A DNA stretch of 13,160 nucleotides. Origin: Tieghemiomyces parasiticus. Its lineage: Eukaryota; Kickxellomycota; Dimargaritomycetes; Dimargaritales; Dimargaritaceae. Below are positions 1 through 6,116 of this stretch, in pieces; the stretch's first letter is position 1, and each line of letters starts with the position of its first letter. The notes under the pieces are model-generated. The model worked only from the letters and a program-made list of their open reading frames with translations. It had not been told where the DNA came from and did no database searches. Location of the stretch: contig JANBPT010001162.1 in assembly GCA_027575765.1 (NCBI GenBank), positions 1 through 13,160 on the forward strand. Direction: 5' to 3'. The translations under genes and the position numbers were made by a program.

Positions 1-100
1 CTGGTCCGACTGTATATTCCTGAATTCTCCACTTTGCCTCGGAGGTTCTTTTGAGCGCGGGACCGACTTCCAGATATCGGCCGCTTTACAGAAAATTTGG
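1..100. repeat. Dispersed repeat, copy A (cut by window edge)
   Basis: These 100 bases align with 4321-4426 in the same orientation. Over the first 60 columns the match needs no gap and I count 45 identities (75%). It includes an unbroken 17-base block (38-54, from the CTCGGAGG core through TTTTGA). The match continues with small gaps through the shared CGCTTTACAG and fades near position 100. Most mismatches are transitions (11 of 15 in the first 60 columns). The copy may extend left beyond the window. There is no open reading frame of note. I do not recognise the family: a degenerate solo LTR or SINE-like element, or a conserved non-coding element, are all possible. Confidence 0.7.
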
Positions 101-115
101 TGCGCTGCCTATATA

Positions 116-138
116 AAAACCCTACACCTTAGGGTTTT
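116..138. repeat. Perfect 9-bp inverted repeat with TAGGG/CCCTA arms
   Basis: The left arm AAAACCCTA (116-124) and the right arm TAGGGTTTT (130-138) are exact reverse complements around a 5-base centre. Each arm carries the core of a TTAGGG-type telomere repeat, facing each other. Known biology: Tbf1/TRF-like Myb proteins in fungi bind TTAGGG-type sites inside chromosomes. Whether one binds here is inference. Confidence 0.75.
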
Positions 139-262
139 GACGAAAACATACAATAAATATACGGAGTATTGGCGCGATTTTTTTTTATAGAAACGATAAG
201 GGACAGTAAAACGCTGTCATTTTTTTATAAGGCCCTACTTGGGCCCGCTTTATACTGGCTTC

Positions 263-293
263 TTGTCATCTAACTGATATCCAGTTATGACAA
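263..293. repeat. Bulged inverted repeat, 12 bp of stem
   Basis: TTGTCAT (263-269) pairs with ATGACAA (287-293). After a two-base bulge (270-271), AACTG (272-276) pairs with CAGTT (282-286) around a 5-base loop. This gives twelve base pairs interrupted on one side only. No function is known; it is one of four hairpins between 116 and 425. Confidence 0.7.
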
Positions 294-359
294 TGATAAT
301 AGTGTGGCGATTGGGCACCACTACATTTGATTATCCCAAGGTATTGATCAAGTCTGTTA

Positions 360-384
360 TATCAGAACTATAAATTCTGTGATA
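360..384. repeat. Inverted repeat, 8 bp with a one-base bulge
   Basis: TATCAGAA (360-367) pairs with TTCTG plus GATA (375-379 and 381-384), leaving a single T bulge at 380 and a 7-base loop. No function is recognised. Confidence 0.55.
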
Positions 385-407
385 GTTGGTAAACCTTTTG
401 CTATGTT

Positions 408-425
408 ATTAGGCTTGGGCCTAAT
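408..425. repeat. Perfect 7-bp inverted repeat
   Basis: ATTAGGC (408-414) and GCCTAAT (419-425) are exact reverse complements around TTGG. Outer bases AGTTG (385-389 area) and CAACT (428-432 area) could also pair. No function is recognised. Confidence 0.55.
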
Positions 426-1903
426 ATCAACTCACCATTCTTGTTAGATAAAATTTGCGTGATTGTTCTTGCGGATATACTGCCAATGCAGTCTTTAGTA
501 CCAATCTTGTCATTGGCTGCTTTTCTTCAGTAGATTTTCATTACTTATTTTGCAGTTTTCCATCCTTTATTTAATGCCGAGACCCTGCACCATATAATCC
601 TGTATTGTACTGTACTGTTTAGTATATTATTATCCGTAATACCAGTAGATGGTTCTGTCACAGTACCCTATTTGATCCGACATTTGAGTTTTAGATGACT
701 TCACCAGATAGACTCGTGCGTATATTTCGTCAAGTTGCTACCAATTGGTGCACTTGCTGCTCCCTTACTCAGGGCCACTGTTGATTTACCCAGGTTTGCA
801 GTTTAAAATCGGAAGAATCATCCTCTGCAGCTTACACTGTATGTGTAGACAGTTGCCCTGAAACTCTTGCATTGTTTTTAGTCACAGAGTAATTCTAAAC
901 GTGGACACGCCCCTCATCATCTGGATGAGCAGTAGTAATGGGCCCAAATTGACCATATCCTTATTAAAGTTTTCGATGGATTGTCGAATTAGTAGTGTAG
1001 AGAAGCCACACACCTGTCTAAATGATAATTTCCGTGGCAACGGAATGGCCAGATACTTTCTATACAACCAGCGTCAGCCGCAGCAATCTGAGTCACAGGA
1101 CACGTCATATCACAGTTAGTCCACGAGTAAGTAATATATGGTGCAGTGAAGCTAAGCGTGTCTGTATATAGTACATCAGGCAGATGTCAATGCATATCGA
1201 GTCCTTAACTATGATTGTCAAAATGCTAGTAGGAGGCTAGGTATGAGGGTAGAGAGCACAACTTGACAGCACTGCTGGATAGCTAACCCGCCGGGGATGC
1301 AGTTGGCAGCTGCGGTGATCAACATGCTATGGAGAAGCTAAAACGTAACGCTGACGCCGCCCCCCCCCTATATAGATAGTGTGCTACGCAGAGCTTTTAA
1401 TAAAATGGAGCTCTCCGGTGTAGGGACCAATGAGGCCTAAACGGTTGCAAATATAGATGTAATAAAACGAGAAGGGAAGCACGGGGCACCGTGAAGACAA
1501 AGTGAAAGAATGATAAAAGGTAAAGAGAAGAAGGGGCAGAGTCCGGGTCCTCCCTGGCCTCTTTCCTATACCCTACTGATAAGTTGAGGATCTACCCTCC
1601 TGGTGTAGGCCTGGACTCTGGTGAGTCATAGCCGTTGGGAAAAGGGGTATCCGTCAGGAGGTCGGTCCCTCCAGACCGCCTCCCGGATTCCTCCGCCACA
1701 ATAGCATTGGGTCTCATTGCTGAAACTGCCAAAGCCGGTGTAACCCTCTCGTTTCTAATGCACCTGAGCCCTGACTCACAATTCTCATACTCTATACCAA
1801 AATTTGACATGGTGATGAGTAACAATCTACCAGACTTCCCCCTAGCCATTAGTCGGGATGCTGGCAGTAGGTTCAATAGTATCAACAGAGACAGTATAAA
1901 GAG

Positions 1904-1909
1904 TTTATT
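1904..1909 (-). terminator. Probable ERG20 polyadenylation signal
   Basis: TTTATT on the plus strand reads AATAAA on the minus strand. It lies 83 bases beyond the ERG20 stop codon, a normal distance for a short fungal 3' UTR. The assignment rests on this hexamer and its position only. Confidence 0.45.
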
Positions 1910-1992
1910 GAGTAGGCAGTATCGTTGTGATACTATGACCCACGATTACATGCTATTTTTTCCTATCTCTCGCTATATTTTCTTTGAACCCG

Positions 1993-3036
1993 TTATTTGG
2001 TCCGCCTGTAAATCTTGCCCATGTAGTCTACAAAGATCTGGTGAGGTACTAAAGCCGGATCAACCGCCTTAATAAGCCCAGTGATATCAGTGTGGCTCTG
2101 GGACTCATAGTCATGGAACCGTTGTTCAAGTCCAAGGTCCTGGTAGATGGCCTTTACGGCTGCCACGTCCTCGGCGCTGCGTTTGCCGTAGTGCTGGTGC
2201 AGTTGAGTCTTCTGGTCGGGATTGGCGAGGAGGAGGGCCTGGTTGATGAGCCAGGAGCACTTGTTGTCCTCGATATCGGTCCCGATCTTACCGATCATCT
2301 CAGGGGTACCGTAGCAGTCTAGAAAGTCATCCTGGATCTGGAAGTACTCGCCCAGCGGTAGCAGGACGGCCTCGGCCTGCTGGAACGCCTTCGGATCCTG
2401 GACACCGGCCAGCATGAGGGCCATGGTGACCGGGAGCACGAACGAATAGTACGCCGTCTTGAACCGCACAATGTACCGGTACTTGTCCATAGAGAACCGA
2501 TTGAGATCCACGTCGTCCTCGGGGGCAGTGATGAGGTCTAGGCATTGACCCAGCTCGGTCTTGAACGTCACGTCCTGGACCAGCTCGACCAGGTCGATGT
2601 AGAACGCATCGGCACGGAAGTACTTCTTGAGGATACGGTAGATGAACATCTCGATAATGAAGGCGTCATTGATGGCGATCATACCGACCTCCGGCCGACG
2701 GTACCAACAGGGCTGGCCCCGGCGGGTAATAGACGCGTCCATGATATCGTCCGAGATGAGGAAGAAGGCCTGGAGGAGCTCAATGCACCAACCCAGGATG
2801 GTGGCCCGCTCGCGGTCGGTGGTGGTCAATTTGGTCCCAGCCTGGGATCGAAGCACGGCCAGGGCGTCAACCACCGAGAGACCGCGGTTCATTTTACCGC
2901 CCTGGACATTGAGTTCTAGCGCCCGTTTGATCCAGGCCTTGCTCTCAGGTAGGGCCTCGAGTTCATCCAAGTCGCGAAGCAGGTCGGTCACGAGTCGGGG
3001 GAAAAATTCAATGAATTGTTGCTTACTGGTAGCCAT
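1993..3036 (-). CDS. ERG20: Farnesyl diphosphate synthase
   Basis: The product condenses dimethylallyl and geranyl diphosphate with isopentenyl diphosphate to make farnesyl diphosphate (C15), the branch-point precursor of sterols, dolichol, ubiquinone side chains and prenylated proteins. It is usually cytosolic. The 347 residues compare with 352 in yeast Erg20, so the gene is complete and has no intron. Seen in the sequence: the IPP-binding GGKMNRG motif (46-52), the first Asp-rich motif DDIMD (96-100), GQCLDL (163-168), KT (193-194), the second Asp-rich motif DDFLD (236-240) and a basic C-terminus ending RRTK. F91-F92, five and four residues before the first Asp motif, are the bulky pair that limits eukaryotic enzymes to C15 products. 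The start is ATG at 3036 with G at -3 and G at +4. The frame is open for 26 further codons upstream, but these begin with TTG and contain no earlier ATG. The gene is transcribed away from the tRNA-Thr and SAC3. Confidence 0.97.
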   Translation of the reverse strand: MATSKQQFIEFFPRLVTDLLRDLDELEALPESKAWIKRALELNVQGGKMNRGLSVVDALAVLRSQAGTKLTTTDRERATILGWCIELLQAFFLISDDIMDASITRRGQPCWYRRPEVGMIAINDAFIIEMFIYRILKKYFRADAFYIDLVELVQDVTFKTELGQCLDLITAPEDDVDLNRFSMDKYRYIVRFKTAYYSFVLPVTMALMLAGVQDPKAFQQAEAVLLPLGEYFQIQDDFLDCYGTPEMIGKIGTDIEDNKCSWLINQALLLANPDQKTQLHQHYGKRSAEDVAAVKAIYQDLGLEQRFHDYESQSHTDITGLIKAVDPALVPHQIFVDYMGKIYRRTK

Positions 3037-3181
3037 GGCGTAAAACGAAGGAGGAGGGACTGCAAGCAAAGGACGGGAGGGGCACAAGGATATTGGAAAG
3101 CAGTTAACAGTCAAGTAGAGCAGAAGATGCGTGTAGTAAGGATAGAGGCAAGCTTAAGCCTTTGTCCGGGCCGACAGAGGT

Positions 3182-3188
3182 CTATATA
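3182..3188 (-). promoter_or_regulatory. Possible ERG20 TATA element
   Basis: A TATATAG-type sequence lies about 150 bp upstream of the ERG20 start codon on the minus strand (it is nearly palindromic, so strand is assigned by context). No other convincing core element is visible. I looked for a sterol-regulatory element and found only a 7-of-10 match near 3366-3375, which I do not call. Confidence 0.3.
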
Positions 3189-3660
3189 GCGAACCTCTCG
3201 GCTCGGCCGGCTTACCCCTGAACTCGCCACTGAAAGACCAACCATTTCTTGTCCAACCATCCCAATAAGCGGCAAGGTCGCATCTGAAAAAACAATTATC
3301 GTACGATACGCCGTCCGGCTCTTCCGTGGGAAGTGGCACTGCAACAGTATAGGGTTCACACCACTTGGGGTCACTCCTCCACTGAATCTAACTTAGAGGT
3401 ATCGACAAGAGTAAGTGAATCCATCTGTACTGGCAATGCTGGCTATCCCGGAAAGATCGGAGCGTTTGTCCCCTCTCAACCGTGCCTGCATTGACATTCG
3501 AAGGCGTCGGTTTACTCGCTCGAGAAACAAGGTTAGGAAGTATATGGGGTTAGCCTCAGTAACCGTATACCACTTGACTCATTGGTGTGCTCAGATATAT
3601 CAGGGGTACCTTGATACTAGGCTTCTGCGGAGTGAAGGGGCTGCGCGAATTGTGGCAGGA

Positions 3661-3693
3661 AGCGGATAATGAGTGAAGACTCATCTATCCGCT
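3661..3693. repeat. 14-bp quasi-palindrome with one bulged base
   Basis: AGCGGATA (3661-3668) pairs with TATCCGCT (3686-3693). Directly inside it, ATGAGT (3669-3674) pairs with ACTCAT (3679-3684) around a GAAG loop, with a single unpaired C at 3685. Fourteen base pairs broken only by one base is far above chance for a given 33-base stretch. It lies between ERG20 and the tRNA gene. It could be an RNA hairpin, a dimeric protein-binding site (the arms resemble a spaced TGAGT/ACTCA bZIP site) or a DNA cruciform; the sequence does not decide. Confidence 0.8.
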
Positions 3694-3838
3694 CACTAGG
3701 TAAACGTATTCCTACAAGGCGTGGGTGAAACGTGGGTAACCTAAGCATCTATATCACGTTTATAAATTAAGTGGAGGCAGCGAATCTCGACAGATGCCGG
3801 TTGAAAACCGCAAGTCAGGATCAAAAACGCTTCTGATT

Positions 3839-3843
3839 AAAAA
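3839..3843 (-). terminator. RNA polymerase III terminator of tRNA-Thr
   Basis: Five A on the plus strand give TTTTT on the minus strand, beginning 7 bases past the discriminator base of the tRNA. This is the standard Pol III stop signal. Confidence 0.8.
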
Positions 3844-3850
3844 TAATTCT

Positions 3851-3923
3851 TGCCTTCTACCAGAATCGAACTGATGACCTTGTGCTTACTAGGCACACGC
3901 TCTGCCAACTGAGCCAAGAAGGC
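3851..3923 (-). tRNA. tRNA-Thr (anticodon AGT)
   Basis: A complete 73-nt cloverleaf on the minus strand. The acceptor stem GCCTTCT/AGAAGGC is a perfect 7 bp with discriminator A. The D stem is GCTC/GAGC with loop AGTTGGCA. The anticodon stem is TGTGC/GCACA with the 7-base loop CTAGTAA, which puts AGT at positions 34-36 (read as IGU after deamination, threonine codons ACU/ACC/ACA). The variable loop is AGGTC and the T stem ATCAG/CTGGT (one G-T pair) closes TTCGATT. There is no intron, and CCA is not encoded, as usual in eukaryotes. Internal A-box (TGGCTCAGTTGG) and B-box (AGTTCGATTCT) promoters are present. It is transcribed away from SAC3. Confidence 0.96.
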
Positions 3924-4017
3924 GCTGATGAACGTGTATCCGAACACGGCTTCTCCCTTTTAGGAGCTGTCATAGGCCGCGCCTGTATAACTATTGAAAG
4001 AAACAAAAGAAAAGAGA

Positions 4018-4043
4018 CCGGGCGACCTCTGGGAGAGGCCCGG
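4018..4043. repeat. GC-rich bulged hairpin, 10 bp of stem
   Basis: CCGGG (4018-4022) pairs with CCCGG (4039-4043) and CCTCT (4026-4030) with AGAGG (4034-4038). A three-base bulge (4023-4025) interrupts one strand and the loop is GGG. On the minus strand the stem is followed by a T-rich tract (CTTTTCTTTTG), which could stop Pol III. It is one of three hairpins between 4018 and 4190. Confidence 0.7.
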
Positions 4044-4112
4044 AAGAGACGGGGGGCCAGCCAGGCCGTCCACCAGTTAGCGTTAATCCTTTATTATAGT
4101 CATAGTATAAAA

Positions 4113-4144
4113 GCCGGGCCCAAGTATGCAACATAGGGCCCGGC
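4113..4144. repeat. Perfect 9-bp GC-only inverted repeat
   Basis: GCCGGGCCC (4113-4121) and GGGCCCGGC (4136-4144) are exact reverse complements around a 14-base loop. On the minus strand the stem is followed at once by TTTTA. On the plus strand a TATAAAA element (4106-4112) abuts it. Nine consecutive G/C pairs stand out in AT-rich DNA. Confidence 0.75.
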
Positions 4145-4169
4145 AGCTTATTTTCCGATTTCTGTCCCA

Positions 4170-4190
4170 TAGTGCCATCCGTTGGCACTA
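4170..4190. repeat. Perfect 8-bp inverted repeat
   Basis: TAGTGCCA (4170-4177) and TGGCACTA (4183-4190) are exact reverse complements around a 5-base loop, 25 bp from the preceding hairpin. No known site is recognised. Confidence 0.7.
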
Positions 4191-4320
4191 ATCCGTTAAG
4201 TAAACCTAGTAGCAATATTTTCTTAAGCTCGTTTATTGTTACACTTTCATTGGTTTTCTTTGTTCAATAACTCCGTCAATAGCTATCCGACCCCACTTTG
4301 CGTTGCAGATTCGGATACCT

Positions 4321-4426
4321 GTGCTCCGACTGCACACTTCCGAACTCTCCATACCGTCTCGGAGGTTCTTTTGAAAGCGGGACCGACCATTCGATCTCGG
4401 TTCGCTTTACAGCAAATGAAATTCGG
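4321..4426. repeat. Dispersed repeat, copy B
   Basis: This is the partner of bases 1-100, in the same orientation and offset by exactly 4320 bp over the first 60 columns. The conserved core is the CTCGGAGG...TTTTGA block followed by AGCGGGACCGAC (with one or two changes) and CGCTTTACAG. Within copy B two helices can form: CTCCGA (4324-4329) with TCGGAG (4359-4364), and AAGCG..ACCG (4375-4385) with CGGT.CGCTT (4398-4407). Copy A keeps only shorter versions of both. An 11-base piece, TTTACAGCAAA (4406-4416), recurs at 4791-4801 and may be a third, much decayed fragment. No coding capacity is recognised. Confidence 0.7.
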
Positions 4427-5837
4427 ACAGTAATATTTAAGTTGTGTAATTGTTTGGATGCCAGACCTGTATCCCTTCTCAGCGTTTGTTGAAACCCCGA
4501 TTTACTTGGAGTTCGGATGCGGATCTGAGTACCTTTAGATAACATACGCCATATTATCCGGTTTGAGCTCAATTCCCCCTTTAGGGCTATAGTATTTCAC
4601 CAGACCTCTAGGTTAGTGCTGCCGCTGCCTTTTTAAGATTAGATAAACTTTCCATCGATTAAATGACTCCACTGTGATGCCTCCACATTCGAGGTTGCTG
4701 CCAGCCCTCATACTTGGCTTTCCTGATTGAACTGTCGGACCTCCATTTTAAATTGTCCAAAACCATGTTAGTAGGCGGCGAACTTCCGATTTTACAGCAA
4801 ACTCGGCTGGATACCAGATTCCCTTTCCCCTTCGTGGAGAAGGATCCGAGGCCAAACTCCTTAACTACACTCAATGGTTATCCCGTTATCAGGAAAATAG
4901 ACTAATCGAAAGAGGACGAATCGTCCATAATCGTAGAATTGTTGTGCAATAAATGCTGCATTGTACTCTGGTTGCCAATTCGTCAAGTGCCCCCCCTCCT
5001 CGGTCCTCTTTTTAACTGCCCCTTCCCCTCGGGCCGTATTCTCCGTCCCACTATCATCTGATTCTAGCTAAGTCCTATCCCCCCTTTATTTTACTTGATG
5101 CCTCAATCATTGAGGTTACCATTGGTGCCGTATTTTTTCTCCTATGCGGTCGGTCTGACTCGGTGACGGCCCCAGTATTTCCAGTGAGATGTTTCAGCGC
5201 GAGCCCCTGAATACTTGGTATCGTTTATGCTATTCCCTCTGACGCTACAAGTAGTTGGCTCCATAAAAACTGTTGGTTTCATATAATTTAAGGTATCCCC
5301 AATTAGGAAGGCAACATATCGCCCATCAACATAGCATTGAGTTCGTTTTATTCGATCCCAATGTGGGTAGGCAACTGCTGTACTGGTGGGTTAATGATCC
5401 GCTACTTAAGCGGCCGTTTGCTGATGTATTTACCATCTCTACGCCTTGACATGGATATGCCTCATATATCACATTCGCGTAGGCCAATCGACCCAGCTGG
5501 TCACGAGTGTGTACAGGCTGACCTGTTCTCCTTTTGGAATAGAACCTTTAACGTATGTACATCTGTTTGACTTTCTGGGATAAAATTCACACCAGATAAG
5601 CTGGAGGATAGTTGAATAAAAGCAGGGGTTCAATGACTCGGTCCTCTGTCGCTGGTATAGCCCGCCAGTCCCGGCCAGAGTGACAGTACAACGGAAAGTT
5701 CCCCCTTGGACGCCATAGGATACGATCAGCCAGAATAACCGGGGCACAGCCCAATTCGGTTATGTGGAAGCCACTCGTCTTAACGTATTAGTCTGCCTGC
5801 TCCGAGGCCGATTAGTGTCAGTCGAAACGTCGAGGGT
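4427..5837. other. AT-rich intergenic region upstream of SAC3
   Basis: No gene can be supported in these 1.4 kb. Visible items are a 10-bp palindrome TTGAGCTCAA (4563-4572), short hairpins GGACGA/TCGTCC (4914-4926) and CCTCAA/TTGAGG (5101-5115), and a pyrimidine-rich tract at about 4990-5060. Open frames of 60-90 codons occur on both strands. Those I checked begin with non-ATG codons, and none is recognisable. Confidence 0.6.
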
Positions 5838-5869
5838 CTGCTTGCAGCGGGTGGTGAATAAGCAAGCAG
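5838..5869. repeat. Perfect 8-bp inverted repeat in SAC3 upstream DNA
   Basis: CTGCTTGC (5838-5845) and GCAAGCAG (5862-5869) are exact reverse complements around a 16-base spacer, about 250 bp before the SAC3 start codon. It could be a dimeric regulator site or chance. Confidence 0.5.
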
Positions 5870-5963
5870 TGGCGCTTGCGAGTTCCAAGTCATACTTCTG
5901 CCCGTGACCCGTGCGGCCTTACATCGTATTAGCGCGACTTGCCTGGTCATCTCTGCATTGCAC

Positions 5964-6018
5964 ATGCCTTGCAATGCCTCGCATTAACCTTTCTACTCCT
6001 TCACCTCATAACCACTAA
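5964..6018 (+). promoter_or_regulatory. Two short overlapping uORFs and CT-rich leader of SAC3
   Basis: ATG at 5964 opens 7 codons ending in TAA at 5985-5987. ATG at 5974 opens 14 codons in another frame ending in TAA at 6016-6018. Both stop before the SAC3 ATG at 6117. The DNA from about 5990 to 6110 is strongly pyrimidine-rich, typical of fungal promoters or leaders. The uORFs matter only if transcription begins upstream of 5964, which the sequence does not show. Confidence 0.3.
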
Positions 6019-6116
6019 CTGCCTCCTTCCCCGTCTCACTTGGATTGCTGCATTCCTTCCTTCCTTCGTTTTACATTCCACCGACTTCTCCGGCCCGTCC
6101 GCGCGGCCCCAAACCT

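Larger units (their letters stand above)
101..1903. other. AT-rich non-coding region left of ERG20
   Basis: No gene can be supported in this 1.8-kb stretch. The few open frames of 60-100 codons begin with TTG or GTG rather than ATG, or sit inside the presumed ERG20 3' flank, and none resembles a known protein. The region is visibly richer in A+T than the neighbouring genes. It holds several short inverted repeats (116-138, 263-293, 360-384, 408-425, 731-756), a run of nine C followed by a TATATA stretch (1360-1374) and GGGCCC palindromes at 241 and 940. A gene made only of short exons, or an unrecognised non-coding RNA, cannot be excluded. Confidence 0.6.
3037..3850. other. Intergenic region between ERG20 and tRNA-Thr
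   Basis: This stretch holds the ERG20 promoter at its left end, a strong hairpin at 3661-3693, two CGTGGGT direct repeats four bases apart (3720-3726, 3731-3737) and the Pol III stop of the tRNA gene. The longest open frame (plus strand, 3415-3669) resembles no known protein and has no supporting context, so I do not call it a gene. Confidence 0.6.

Noticed and set aside
1592..1849. 85-codon ATG-started frame on the minus strand downstream of ERG20
   Set aside because: It resembles no protein I know, overlaps an open frame on the other strand, and starts only 143 bp past the ERG20 stop, inside or beside its 3' UTR, with no room for a promoter.
1635..2072. 145-codon plus-strand open frame
   Set aside because: It starts with TTG, runs into the antisense of ERG20 and has no recognisable similarity.
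2545..3043. Long plus-strand frames opposite ERG20
   Set aside because: They are antisense shadows of a GC-rich conserved coding sequence; ERG20 is clearly the real gene.
3037..3114. 26-codon N-terminal extension of ERG20, possibly a mitochondrial targeting form
   Set aside because: The extended frame begins with TTG, not ATG, and contains no ATG before 3036. The ATG at 3036 has a good context and gives the normal family length.
3361..3376. Sterol-regulatory (SRE-like) site in the ERG20 promoter
   Set aside because: Only 7 of 10 positions match the consensus, at a single site, which is too weak to call.
4791..4801. Third copy of the dispersed repeat
   Set aside because: Only an 11-base match to copy B is convincing, and the flanking bases do not align clearly.
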